Part shown: positions 41,681-51,429 of the stretch, piece after piece
How the letters are laid out: each line of letters starts with the position of its first letter
Position numbering within the stretch: the first letter of the stretch is position 1
DNA from: Ichthyophis bannanicus
Taxonomy: Eukaryota > Chordata > Amphibia > Gymnophiona > Ichthyophiidae
DNA length: 64,000 nt
Assembly (NCBI GenBank): GCA_033557465.1
Contig: CM066039.1
Coordinates: 45,351,788 to 45,415,787 of the forward strand
Reading direction: 5' to 3'
The notes under the pieces: generated by a model
Seen by the model: only the letters and a program-made list of their open reading frames with translations
What the model was told of the DNA's origin: nothing
Databases searched by the model: none
Made by a program: the position numbers and the translations under genes

Positions 41681-42364
41681 TGTAGGAATGGACAGGTAAA
41701 GGGGATACCAGAATCCCCAATATGTAATTAAAGATAGATGAATTTCTTGATACAGATCTCTAAAATGTGCTGATAGAAGAACTTTTTAACAATGACTGTC
41801 ACTCACGAGTTTGTCCTTTCACCTGCTTCCTCTTGGGTGGAATGGGATATCATGATCATGAGTTCTGTGGAACTGTCTTTAAAAATAGTTTGAGAACATT
41901 GTTAACGCAAGCATAAAGAGTAAACATAGGCTATGAACTACGCAACCATATTTCATGGTAGTCAACTATAGGTCCCTGCTGGCACAGCGTAATTTCTGCA
42001 ACTCTGCAATTATAAATAATTCTGTCATAATCAAGTAAATTTCATCGAATACTCTGTAAACAGCTCTTACTCTGTAAAGAATTCTAGCGACACCTTGTGT
42101 TATGTTATGTTTATGCTTAATGACTGTGTTACTTCCCCTTTTCTCTTCAATAAAAAGAGCTTCAAAGGAGGAAGAATCTGAATTCAACAGAGGTGGAACT
42201 GTGCTGTGTCCATGGACCTTCTGTTGTTTTCCCTCTGAGCTCAAAGAAAAGTAGCACTTTGTGTGTGATTGTGTTCTGTGTTACTCTCTGCTTATTTCTC
42301 ACTGCTTGAGGGACCAGAGAACGAAAGAGCCGTGGTATTGTGGCCAGATCACGGGTATTCTTCA
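41681..42364 (+). mobile_element. Solo LTR of an endogenous retrovirus-like element
   Basis: 684 bp starting TGTAGG and ending TTCA (TG...CA), inserted between gag codons of DIRS-B. It is flanked by near-identical 5-bp duplications (aggag left, gggag right). A TATA box (tataaata, 42011-42018) is followed 138 bp later by a polyadenylation signal (aataaa, 42149-42154), giving a U3-R-U5 layout read on the plus strand. No coding sequence. The family is not identified. Orientation follows from the TATA and polyA signals. Confidence 0.68.
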
Positions 42365-43563
42365 GGGAGCTTATTGAGATGTGATTTAGAAGAACCATCC
42401 GCCGCCCAATTCCTTAACCACAGATGACGGTGTGCGGCTACCAAGGAAGCCATACTATTTTCCAACGTCCTAATCAAATCATAGTGGGCATCCACTAAGT
42501 ATACAGAACTGGATTCCAGACGTGTCACCTCTATCAGGCACTCCTGCATCTGCGGATCGGACTGCTGCAAACGTTGGGACCAATGGAGGCAAGCTCTTGC
42601 CACCCACCCACGCCCCGCAAATAGAGACCTGCAAGGCGAGGGCATTAACCTCAAAGGCCTGCTTTAGCAATCCGTCCACCTGTCTTGCACATCCTTCAAA
42701 GCTGTGCTACCTTCTACCGGAATCGTCGTCTTCTTTGTAACTGCTGATACCGCTGCACCTACCCGCGGAGAGTGAAACCTTTCCTTTTCTTTGTCAGCCA
42801 AGGGGTAGAGCCTATTCATAGTTCTAACACCCCTGAGTCCCGCTTCTGGCCAATCCCATTCATCTTGGATCATCCAGTCAACCACCTGGTGGACCGGAAA
42901 CACCGCCCGAGTTTGCCGCACTGCCTGAATGAGAGGATCTTCCAGATCCTCCTCCTCTGAAGGCTGGACGGGAGCTAGATTGAGAGCCTGGAGAGATTTC
43001 GTAATGAGTGCGGTAAGCGCATCCCTTCAAAATATTCGAATGATTCTCGCCTGGTCCTTGGGCTCCAGAATCTCCCCTTCTTCCAGCTCTTCCATTCCAG
43101 ACTCATGTTCTAGCTGTACATCCTCCTCATTAAGCAACTCCGAATCCAAGGACTGATCTTCTTGAGGTCGAGCCCTCTTGGGCAGTCTCACCACATTAGC
43201 AACCATCTCTTGCTCTGGCTGCTGTATTGGCACCGGCAGTGGCATAAGACCCGGCATGGGCCCCTGCTGATGCAAACAATACGCCTGATGCATTATCAGC
43301 ACAAAGTCTGGGGGGGAAACCCCAAGGCCCGCCGGTACCCCAGCACTAGATGGTCCTGCCGGGCTTTCCAGGAGAGGCCCCGACGGACTCTGTGGCGACT
43401 CACCTTCAATCCTTGCCAACAAGCAAGGGACTCCTTCGGGAGCTGTATCTTGCATCTCCTGCTCCATACTAGATGATGTTGCAGCGCAGCCCCAACAAGC
43501 CCCTGCGTCTGAGACTGCGCCTCTGCGTGTGCCACACACCAGGCACTGCGGCCGTGAAGGCAT
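42365..43563 (-). pseudogene. DIRS-B gag, N-terminal two thirds
   Basis: From the ATG at 43563: MPSRPQCLVCGTRRG ... ACWGCAAT with the C-x2-C ... C-x2-C cluster. Next comes a Pro/Gly-rich part (LLESPAGPSSAGVPAGLG), then the acidic EEDVQLEHESGMEELEEGE (43110), the AVFPVHQVVDWMIQDEWDWP segment (42890), VSAVTKKTTIPVEGSTAL (42730), the ALDVGEVC-type region KQAFEVNALALQ, and AHYDLIRTLENSMASLVA (42470), up to SHLNKLP at the LTR. Frameshifts near 43025, 42680 and 42560. Confidence 0.82.
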
Positions 43564-43657
43564 TAGCCACAGGGTCCAATGAATAGACTTCCAGCAGAAA
43601 AAAATCCAACTGACCCCAACAGTGTCCTAAACACTAATTTAAATACTAAATAAATCA

Positions 43658-43667
43658 TTTTTTTTTA
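43658..43667 (-). repeat. A-tract upstream of gag in DIRS-B
   Basis: Run of 10 T on the plus strand about 95 nt upstream of the gag ATG. A longer run (about 24 T) lies at 44180-44203 in the leader. Confidence 0.55.
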
Positions 43668-44330
43668 CCCCTGAGGGCAAGATTGCACTAACCCCAAAGC
43701 AAACCAAATTAAACAAAAATCAACTTTAATTAGGACCTCTGCGTCTATGAAAGGAACTGTGTACCCCCCTGTCATTGACGTAGCCTTCCTTTCCCTTCCT
43801 GCTTGGCTGAGCGCGCTGCCTCGCAGCTGAAAAGCACGGGAAGAATCAAACTCACCGGCCGTCGGGCCTTTTTGGCGCCAAAACGCCTGCGGCAGGTCTC
43901 AACCCCTTCCTGCCGACCTGCGTGCCGCTAAGGCACTCACCTCCTTTGCTGCCCTCAGAATACCCCGACAGCTGCTCTCTCTGCCGCGCTGGTCCGCCTC
44001 ACAGCCCTACTATCGGCGACGCCGCTCACCAGCAAAGTCAGCTGCGTCCACAAAGAGGGCTGCTCCTTTAGCTTTGACTGCACGCTTCTGCTCCCCGCGG
44101 AGATCCGGGGAAGATGGGGCAGGACGAGCGGCTACTGCACAAACCCCAGACAGGTCTAAACCCCGTTTTGGCAATAAAGTTTTTTTTTTTTTTTTTTTTT
44201 TTTAAACAGTCCTAACCAAATCAACAGAAGTTAACAGGGAATAAAAAAATGGGTTTACATCTGTCCTATCTATCTATCTATCTATCCTAGGGTGCTCCTT
44301 ATCTGTTCCTCTAGTGAGCCCAGCACCTAG

Positions 44331-44495
44331 GCTCACTATGTCCTGCTGCATGGAGACTGGACACACCGGGGATGATGAGAGAGACCAGCAGGGTACATCC
44401 AGTGATGTCACAGTTTTGACATGCTCAGTCTCCATGCTGCAGGAGGACATACACTACCCAGAGGTGGAGGACTGAACTGGAGGAATGATAAGGAA
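44331..44495. repeat. Right ITR of DIRS-B with internal hairpin
   Basis: An internal inverted repeat of 18 bp, cctgctgcatggagactg (44342-44359) against cagtctccatgctgcagg (44426-44443), with one mismatch. The outer end ggaggactgaactggaggaa resembles the ends of DIRS-A and DIRS-D (actggac/gactagactgg). The left partner is not in the window. Confidence 0.7.
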
Positions 44496-45344
44496 CCATA
44501 TTTTATAACTTTCTTCTATAATTGAATATTGATAACATTTTATTGTTGATATAATTTGTGATCATGATTACTATGGAAGTCACTTCAGTTCATTTACAGG
44601 ATTGTTTAAATACTTAAAATTATAATCAGAGAGAATAAAAATAATATAAAACAAAGACATCCTTTAAAACTTGAAAAACAGTTTAACCAATCACTACTAC
44701 CCAAGGGTATTGGATGCATTCCCAGATTATATACAATGAATTGCTCAAGGATGGGAAATATAGTGGATGAAACATTAATCATGTCATTTTGAAATTCACC
44801 TGAGAAGAATGTGAGAATACAGGCTCCTTTGGTTGACACACTAAGGAGCATGTTTACTAAAGGTTAACGCACATTAACCTTTAGTAAACATGCCCCTAAG
44901 CAATTCTACATTGAAGGGGATCTGTCAAACCCATCTTCATTCCCTTAACAGCTTAGAAACTGTCTAGCATAAAATTTCAGTCTATTTGGGAAGATTTCTG
45001 CTTGCATCTTAAAATTTCAACCTCATAGAAGTGCCATCTAATCCACTAATTGGTCAGTTTTCCCTTAACAAATTTTACTGATGCTTGCATAAATACAGCA
45101 TCATCAGCTGAACAATGAACTCATGGAAAGATCTTTCAAATCAAAAGGTGTGGTCACAACATATTTTCATATTTTATCCCAAGAGTGCAAAAATATAATA
45201 TAAGATTGGAAGAAGACAGCGAGCGAGTTTGGAGTAAAAGAAAAAGGGAAATGAAGCAACAGTCTGGTAGGTATTTTAAAAACTCCAGTTTAAGTTGTGT
45301 CTCACTATACCCTGAAGATATTTTAAATATTACTGTAAAACAAG
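44496..45344. other. Unique non-coding stretch holding a palindrome
   Basis: No gene. The palindromic repeat at 44841-44900 is the only structure seen. Confidence 0.4.
44841..44900. repeat. 60-bp near-perfect palindrome (MITE-like)
   Basis: Left arm ctaaggagcatgtttactaa + aggttaa (44841-44867), right arm ttaacctttagtaaacatgc + ccctaag (44874-44900), loop cgcaca. 25 of 27 positions pair. Related ends occur at 29878-29912 and 52149-52170. Confidence 0.85.
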
Positions 45345-45414
45345 TTTATGTTTACGTTTATTGCATTTGATATACCGACCTTCACATATGCAGCAGGGCG
45401 GCGTACAATAAAAA
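45345..45414 (-). repeat. LINE 3' tail remnant
   Basis: tttatgtttacgtttattgc, tgatataccgacc ... agggcggcgtacaataaa: the terminal stem of an L2-like LINE or SINE tail, directly abutting DIRS-D. Confidence 0.55.
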
Positions 45415-45463
45415 GGTGAAATTAGACTTACCTGCTAATTGTTGTTCCTGGAGTGGAACCAAT

Positions 45464-45570
45464 CTAGTCCCGGAACCTCTGGGTTGCCCATCTCATCTAG
45501 CAGCTTGGAGACTGAGAAACTCCTCTTTTTGTGACATCACCAGTATATCTCCTCGGTGTCCGCCCCCTGT
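45464..45570. repeat. Left ITR of DIRS-D
   Basis: Reverse complement of 51302-51410: ctagtcccggaacctctggg, catctagcagcttggagact, tttttgtgacat and atatctcctcggtgtcc match, with a few differences. The outer 49 bp differ from the right end. Confidence 0.92.
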
Positions 45571-45937
45571 CACCAGTATCCTATTGACAAAGCAGACTCT
45601 CCGGAGAAACAAGTAAGCATTCAAGAACAACGTACATAACTAAAACCTAATAAGGAAGGACACTTGAGAATCCCCCCTTCAACACCATGACTGTAAACTT
45701 GTAGAGGCCACCCCTTCTTCCCTAGAAAGGATAGAAAGGAGAGAAAGCCCCATCAAAACAAAGAACACTTAACGCTACTCCTCTCACACTGCGCCCCTTG
45801 TTGCAATCTGTCCTCCTATCTTTTGCTTTCTGTTCTCGGTTTTGTTTTGTTTTTTTCATAGCGAAGGGAGACGTGACTCACCTGTGACTGCACCGCCATT
45901 TCAGGCTACCGTTCGCCCAAGAACACTGGGAGGGATA

Positions 45938-46036
45938 CGGGACTAGACTGGTTCCACTTCAGGAACAACAATTAGCAGGTAAGTCTAATTTCACCTTCCT
46001 GATCGTGTCCCCAGTCAAGTCCCGGAACCTCTGGGT
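45938..46036. repeat. ICR of DIRS-D
   Basis: The first half (gggactagactggttccact, aggaacaacaattagcaggt, aagtctaatttcacc) is the reverse complement of the left terminus 45415-45475. The second half (ttcctgatcgtgtccccagt, cccggaacctctgggtt) is the reverse complement of the right terminus 51388-51429. Only about five mismatches in all. Confidence 0.93.
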
Positions 46037-46059
46037 TAGTACCAGAGCAGTGAAAACAC

Positions 46060-47230
46060 TTAAACATGGGCGGGACCCAGCATACCAGCCTGAAGAACTG
46101 CTGATCCAAAAGAGGACTCCTCCACCCCTTGCACGTCCAGCCTATAGTGCCGCGCAAAAGAATGTAACGTCGACCACGTCGCCGCCTTACAGATCTCTGC
46201 CGGAGAAACAGACCTGACCTCCGCCCAGGAAGTAGCCTGGGCTCTGGTAGAGTGGGCCCTCAACCCTTCCGGGACCCTTCTACCACACAACACGTAAGCC
46301 GACGCGATGGCTTCTTTGATCCAGCGCGCAATCGACGCCTTCGATGCCGCTTCTCCTCGGCACGGGCCCGCAACAAGGACAAACAGCCTATCCGACTTCC
46401 GAAAGGGCGCCGTCCGGCGCAAATACTTCTTCAAAGCCCGCCGGACATACAACAGATACAGCTTCCTTGACGCCTCCTCCCTGGCCTCTGAAAACACCGG
46501 CAAGGAAATTTCCTGGTTCACATGGAAGGCCGAGACCACCTTCGGAAGAAAGGCCGGAACCGTTCTCAAAGACCACCTTAGTCGGAAAAAAGGAAAGATA
46601 AGGCTCCCTGCAGGAGAGAGCCTGCAGCTCCGACACTCACCTCGCCGAACAAATCGCCACTAAGAATACCACCTTCAGCGTAAGGTCTTTAAGCAACACA
46701 CGCGCCAGCGGTTCGAAAGGGGCTTGCTTCAAAGCATCGAGGACAAAGGGAAGATGTCACTTAGGAAAGACCTGTCTAGCGGGCGGCCTAACAAGCGACA
46801 CAGCTCTGAGAAAACGCTTCACATCACGCTGACACCCTAACGACTGACCTGCTACCCTACCCCTGTAACAGGCCAAGGCCGCCACCTAAACACGCAACAA
46901 CGCCACCGCGAGGCCCTTGTCGAAGCCAGCTTGCAGGAAGTCCAAGATCTGGGGGACAGAAGCCTTCAACACCTCGCACTTCCTCACCCCGCACCGCGCT
47001 TCAAAGATTCGCCACACACGCACGTACGCTAACGACGTGGACCGCTTCCTGGACTTCAACAGGGTAGCAATAACCGCCGACGAATAACCCCGGGATCTCA
47101 ACTGAGCCCGCTCAAGAGCCAAGCCGTAAGCGAGAATCGGTCCATGTGCGGCATCACCAGGGGTCCCTGCGTCAGCAGATCGGGCCTGCAGGGGAGCCGC
47201 CAGGGGTTTGCTATTAGCAGCCGCACCAGG
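46060..47230 (-). pseudogene. DIRS-D tyrosine recombinase (YR)
   Basis: The integrating recombinase. The N-terminal domain starts about 47200 (GPILAYGLALERAQLRSRGY), through AYVRVWRIFEARCG and FLQAGFDKGLAVALLRV to 46886. A degraded stretch follows. Then come the first catalytic Arg region (SELQALSCRE, about 46615) and after a frameshift RTVPAFLPKVV. The H-x-x-R box is in LRAHSTRAQATSWAE (about 46220), and the Tyr nucleophile in the FARHYRLDVQG segment (about 46130). At least two frameshifts and stops between 46886 and 46640. Its N-terminus overlaps the RNase H/MT frame by about 100 bp. Confidence 0.83.
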
Positions 47231-48195
47231 TCTCCGTACCAGGGGCGACGCGGCCAGTCCGGCACTATGAGAATCACTTGTCCGTGGAACTTTTCTATGC
47301 GCTGCAGGACCCTGCCTATTAGAGCCCAGGGTGGAAAAACGTTCAGCAGCTGACCCGCTGGCCAGACCTGCATAAGAGCATCCAAGCCCTCCGACATCCT
47401 CTCTTGGCGCCTGCTGAAGAAGCGGCTGGCCTTTGCAGAGGCTAAGGTCGCCATAAGATCCATGACCGGTGTCCCCCACCGGCGGACCACCATGTCGAAA
47501 ACCTCGGGATGCAGGACCCATTCGCCCGGGTCCACTGTCACCCTGCTGAGGAAATCGGCCTCCACATTGTCCACCCCTGCCACATGCACTGCCGACAGAT
47601 CCGAGAGATTCGCTTCCGCCCAGTCACACAGGAATTCGGCTTCGGCCTCTAGCGCTACACTGCTGGTGCCGCCTTGTTTGTTGACGTAGGCCACTGCCGT
47701 CGCGTTGTCGGACAACACCCAGACCGCCTTCCCCCCGAGGAATGACCGAAACTCCTGCAATGCCAGGGACACCGCTCTTAATTCCAACTGATTGATCACC
47801 CACGTCCTTTCCTGAGGGTTCCATTGCCCCTGCGCAAAGTTGCCCTGGCAGTGAGCCCCGCAGCCCAGCAAGCTGGCGTCCATCATTACCGCCACCCAGT
47901 CTGTAGCTTCCAGAGATTTTCCCCGCTCCAACGATTCGGAAAGCAACCACCAGCACAGGGCACACCGAGCTTCCTCCAGGCAAATGAGTTGCCGGGACAG
48001 AGGGTCCCGCTGATGCGACCGTCGGCGAAGCAACGCCCTCTGCAAGGGCCTCATGTGTGCTCTTGCCCACGGCACTGTCTCTATCGTCGCCGCCATGGTG
48101 CCCAGCAACTGAAGGTACCGCCACGCTGAGGGAGCCTTGAGACCCAAAAAACTCTTGATGAGCCTGCGCAGGCCCTGAGCTCGCTGCTCCGTCAA
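47098..48195 (-). pseudogene. DIRS-D RNase H and Dam-like methyltransferase segment
   Basis: 365 codons in one open stretch, continuing the RT frame. RNase H: MMDASLLGCGAHCQG (Asp), NQLELRAVSLALQEF (Glu), WVLSDNATAVAYVNKQGG (Asp), VDNVEADFLSRVTV (Asp); all four acidic residues kept. The methyltransferase-like part follows: TPVMDLMATLASAKASRFFS, EGLDALMQVWPAG, NVFPPWALIGRVLQRI, VILIVPDWPRRPWYGDL, with the order of the Dam-type family and FPPW at the place of its D/N-PP-Y/W motif. Only the upstream RT break makes it non-functional. The methyltransferase call is inference. Confidence 0.8.
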
Positions 48196-48357
48196 ACACC
48201 TTCCCTGCCTGAGTGTCGAAACGCGCTCCCAGGTATTCGAGATTCTGAGAAGGTCGCAGGTGGCTCTTCGTCAAATTGACTATCCACCCGAGGCTTTCCA
48301 AGAATGCGACCACCCGGTCCGTAACCCTCTCGCTCTCGGCCTGAGATTTTGCTCTAA

Positions 48358-49037
48358 TTAGTCAATCATCCAAGGATGCACAAGGATACCCTCCTTGCAC
48401 AGAGCTGCCGCGACCACCACCATCACCTTTGTGAATACTCTCGGTGCAGTCGCTAAGCCGAATGGCAACGTCTGGAACTGAAAATGACCGAACGGAACCG
48501 CAAACCTCAGAAATTTGTGGTGTTCCGCCCTGACTGGGATATGCAGATAGGCCTTTGACAGATCTAGGGACGTGAGAAACTCCCCTTTCTGCACCGCCAC
48601 GATGACGGAGCGTAGCGTTTCCATGTGAAAATGCGACACCCGCGACGGTTGACGCCTTTGAGATCCAGGATCGGCCGAATCCCACCGTCCTTCTTCGGGA
48701 TGACGAAGTAAATGGAGTACCGACCGCAACCGTATTGGTCCCTGGGGACGGGAACAATTGCCCTGAGGTCCAGGAGCCTTTGCACCGTCTCTCGCAGCGC
48801 TGCACATTTTGACACGGACTTGCCGGGAGACTGCACGAAAGAGTCCCGCACTGGACACAAGAACTGCAGAGCGTAGCCCTCTCGAATGATCTCCAGAACC
48901 CATTGATCTGATGTAATTTGGGCCCAGGCAGGATAGAACTCCCGTAACAGCCCCCCTACCGGCAGTGGGGGCGCCTGGGCCCCCCTCATCTCATTGTGAC
49001 TTTTTGAAGCTAGCAGAGGCGGAGGAAGAGGGGCCAA
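48358..49037 (-). pseudogene. DIRS-D reverse transcriptase
   Basis: Blocks: AQITSDQWVLEIIREGYAL (48900), IVPVPRDQYGCGRYSIYFVI (48740), PKKDGGIRPILDLKGVNR, then after a frameshift near 48645 SHFHMETLRSVIVAV, LTSLDLSKAYLHIPV (motif A Asp) and FQTLPFGLATAPRVFTKVM. The catalytic YLDDW box is destroyed: at 48358-48385 the codons read HPWMID followed by a stop, explained by a 4-nt deletion plus a Trp-to-stop change in the ancestral tac ttg gat gat tgg. The thumb continues to 48195 in the next frame. Confidence 0.84.
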
Positions 49038-50482
49038 AACCCCTTCCCGCCCCCCGGAAACCTCGGAACGCCTGGGTTCTGTTTGGAAAACGCCCCCACG
49101 GTCCAGAGCCGAACCGTTGGGAGCGAAAACGCCGAAAGTCCTGAAGGTGCCCTCTCCCCCCTGGAGTACCCCGAGATGGCTTAGGCTTATCCTCTGGCAG
49201 CCGGCCGCCCTTGGACTCCCCGAGGTCCTTCACTAACTTCTCCAACTCTTCTCCGAAGAGCAACCGACCCTTAAAAGGAAGCTTACTCAGCCTAGCCTTA
49301 GAAGAACTATCCACTGCCCAATTGCGGAGCCACAAGTACCGCTGCGCTGCAACCGCCAAGGCCATACTTTTAGACAGACCCCGCATAAGGTCATAGTGAA
49401 TATCCGCCAGGTAGGCTGCCCCTGACTCCAAGCGCGCAGCCTCCCCTGCCAATGGACTCGGTTGCCCCTGCTGAACTTGCTGAGCCCAGCGAAGACAGAC
49501 CCTAGCTACCCACGCTCCGCAGACTGCGGCCTGAAGCGAAATAGCATTGATGTCGAAGACTTGCCTTAAGAAAACATCCAGCTTCCTGTCTTGAACTTCC
49601 TTGAAAGCCGTACTGCCCTCAACAGGAATCGTTGTCTTCTTGGTCACAGCCGAAACAGCCACATCCACCTTCGGCGATTTGAAGACCTCCTTATCCTGAT
49701 CCAATAATGGGTACAGATGACCCATTACCCTAGAACCTTTCAAGGGAGCTTCCGGGACGTTCCACTCCTCCTGAATCATCTCTTGAAATACCCTGTGCAC
49801 AGGGAAAGCCATTTGGGTCTTACGGAAAACCTGTAATAAGGGATCCTCCAACCTATCATCCACCGCAGCCCCAGGCATGGGCATATTGAGCGCTTTTAGC
49901 ATCTCCGCAATGAGAGCCAGCAGCTCCGCTCTCCTGAAGACTCTTACCACTCTGGCCTGTTCTTCTCTCTCTGAGATCTCCCCCTCTTCAAGTTCGCCCT
50001 CTAACAGGACACTGTGATCTTCCTCATCGGAAAGAGGTGCTTCAGAAACCTCTGAAAGGTCCCCCAATGCCCCGTCCGTACGGGGTCTCTTCTTCCCACT
50101 CAGAACAGCCACCGAGGGCAGGGGTGCTGGACGTTTCCTTGCCTCGCTGACCTCGGCCTGCAGGTTCTGCTGTGCAGGGCCTCCTAACACCGCCTGCTGA
50201 AGCAGGGCCACAAACTGCGGGGAGAAAATGGCCGAAAGATCTGCAGGGAACGTCGCTTGTGCGGAGGGAGGGACCCCCGCTGACGAAGGCCCTGGCACCG
50301 GGTCCTCCTGCGCGATCTCAGGGACTGTAGCAAGAGAGGGTTCAGAAACACCCTCCGCAGTGCCCGACATCCCTGAGTCCATGTGCGAGTCAGCCCTCCG
50401 TCTCCCCCACGCAGGCCTTGCAAACCCCCGCGCTGGAGACCTTTTTAGAACCGCACACCACACACTGCGGTTTGGAGGGCAT
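48991..50482 (-). pseudogene. DIRS-D gag, nearly open
   Basis: The ATG at 50482 begins MPSKPQCVVCGS ... GVCKACVGE (C-x2-C ... C-x2-C). One indel near 50400 shifts into a frame that then stays open for about 470 codons to 48991. Blocks in order: Pro-rich VPGPSSAGVPPSAQATFPAD, LLQQAVLGGPAQQNLQAEV, the acidic SVLLEGELEEGEISEREEQA, RRAELLALIAEMLKALNMP, MAFPVHRVFQEMIQEEWNVP, VSAVTKKTTIPVEGSTAF, LDVFLRQVFDINAISLQAAV, LADIHYDLMRGLSKSMALAV, SKLPFKGRLLFGEELEKLV, and a basic, Gly/Phe-rich C-terminus (FRGFRGAGRGFGPSS), probably nucleic-acid binding. It is the best gag reference in the window. An apparent upstream ATG at 50463 is out of the zinc-cluster frame. Confidence 0.86.
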
Positions 50483-50636
50483 GGTAGCCCTGGTCAAAAC
50501 GGGCTGTCAGCCCCCCTAACGCCCAGAGGGGAAAGCAGACTCAGCACCCTAGAGATCCGCTAAACTGCACTGCCCCAGAGGGCAAAGTCAAGAGCCGTTA
50601 AGGCCCAGTAGGTCCCTCTTCGCGGTCCTTTCTTTC

Positions 50637-50651
50637 TTTTTTTTTTTTTTA
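50637..50651 (-). repeat. A-tract upstream of gag in DIRS-D
   Basis: Run of T on the plus strand (A in sense) about 155 nt upstream of the gag ATG. Confidence 0.6.
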
Positions 50652-51301
50652 AACCGCCACTGAGGAGGAACTGCAATTTAGAAAGCAATGCACTCTCCGG
50701 GGCCTGCTTGCAGTGCACGCGGCTGGACCGCCCATCAAAATCGCGCCAAAACTCACTGTCTTACAAAGCTGGAGGCGCTTCCCCCCAACGCTTACCTCGG
50801 TCGCTGAGGGGCGTGCCCGATGCCCCGGAGTACCTGTGCCTGCCGACGGCCCCTCTGAGGCCGAGCTTCTGCGGTCCCGGTCTCCCGATGTAAATTTCAA
50901 AAAGGAAGGAGAAGGGCCCTCGCAGCGTGCAAGTGACCAGGCGCGCTAGCAGGCAATAACTTCTGCGCGGCGCTGTTAGCCTCTGCTTAGAAAACACTCA
51001 GCTGACTCCTACACCTGCAAACACTGGGACTGCCACTGCCAATAAGGGGTCCCGCGGAGGCAGATAACTCCAGGCCCAGCAATGAGGGAGGGGAGGGGGG
51101 AAAGTGGAGGAGGCAGGAGGGAAAGAATAGAGGAAGAAAAGCCGGCCTGCTGCAAGCTGTCAGGTCCCAGAGGCTTAAAGGCACAGGGCTCTTGGAATTT
51201 AACACCACCCCCAAATTTAAACTAGTCTAAGTCTGGTGAATCTTAATCGTTTCTCCAATGAGCCCGGACCCCCCGGGCTCCCATCTATCCAGCTGCTTGG
51301 A

Positions 51302-51410
51302 GACAGGGGGTGGACACCGAGGAGATATACTGGTAATGTCACAAAAAGAGGAGTTTCTCAGTCTCCAAGCTGCTAGATGAGATGGGCAACCCAGAGGTTC
51401 CGGGACTAGA
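51302..51410. repeat. Right ITR of DIRS-D
   Basis: Inverted partner of 45464-45570. The flanking agctgcttggagac (51291-51304) pairs with gtctccaagctgct (51361-51374), one mismatch, making an internal hairpin. Confidence 0.92.
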
Positions 51411-51429
51411 CTGGGGACACGATCAGGAA

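Larger units (their letters stand above)
32991..44495 (-). mobile_element. DIRS-B: DIRS element carrying three nested insertions
   Basis: Reading the minus strand: 5' ITR (44331-44495), leader, gag (43563-38360, interrupted), RT (38350-34190, interrupted), RNase H/methyltransferase (34150-33445), and the N-terminal part of YR (33414-32991). The 3' end with the YR catalytic domain, ICR and left ITR is missing. Inserted within it are a CR1 (34560-37721), PLE2 (38485-41580) and a solo LTR (41681-42364). Removing these leaves about 4.6 kb of DIRS. All genes are broken. Confidence 0.85.
45415..51429 (-). mobile_element. DIRS-D: full-length 6.0-kb DIRS element
   Basis: Complete architecture. In the element's sense (right to left) it has the 5' ITR, a leader with an A-tract, gag (50482-48991), RT (49037-48358), RNase H plus methyltransferase-like segment (48195-47098), tyrosine recombinase (about 47230-46060), ICR (45938-46036) and 3' ITR (45464-45570). 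The termini are ggtgaaatt (45415) and atcaggaa (51429). gag and RT frames overlap by about 45 bp, and the RNase H/MT frame overlaps the start of YR. No TSD is evident. The gag is almost open; RT and YR carry frameshifts. Confidence 0.9.

Noticed and set aside
44262..44286. (TATC)n and other short tandem repeats as CRISPR-like arrays
   Set aside because: Simple microsatellite in a vertebrate-type sequence. No spacers or regular repeats.
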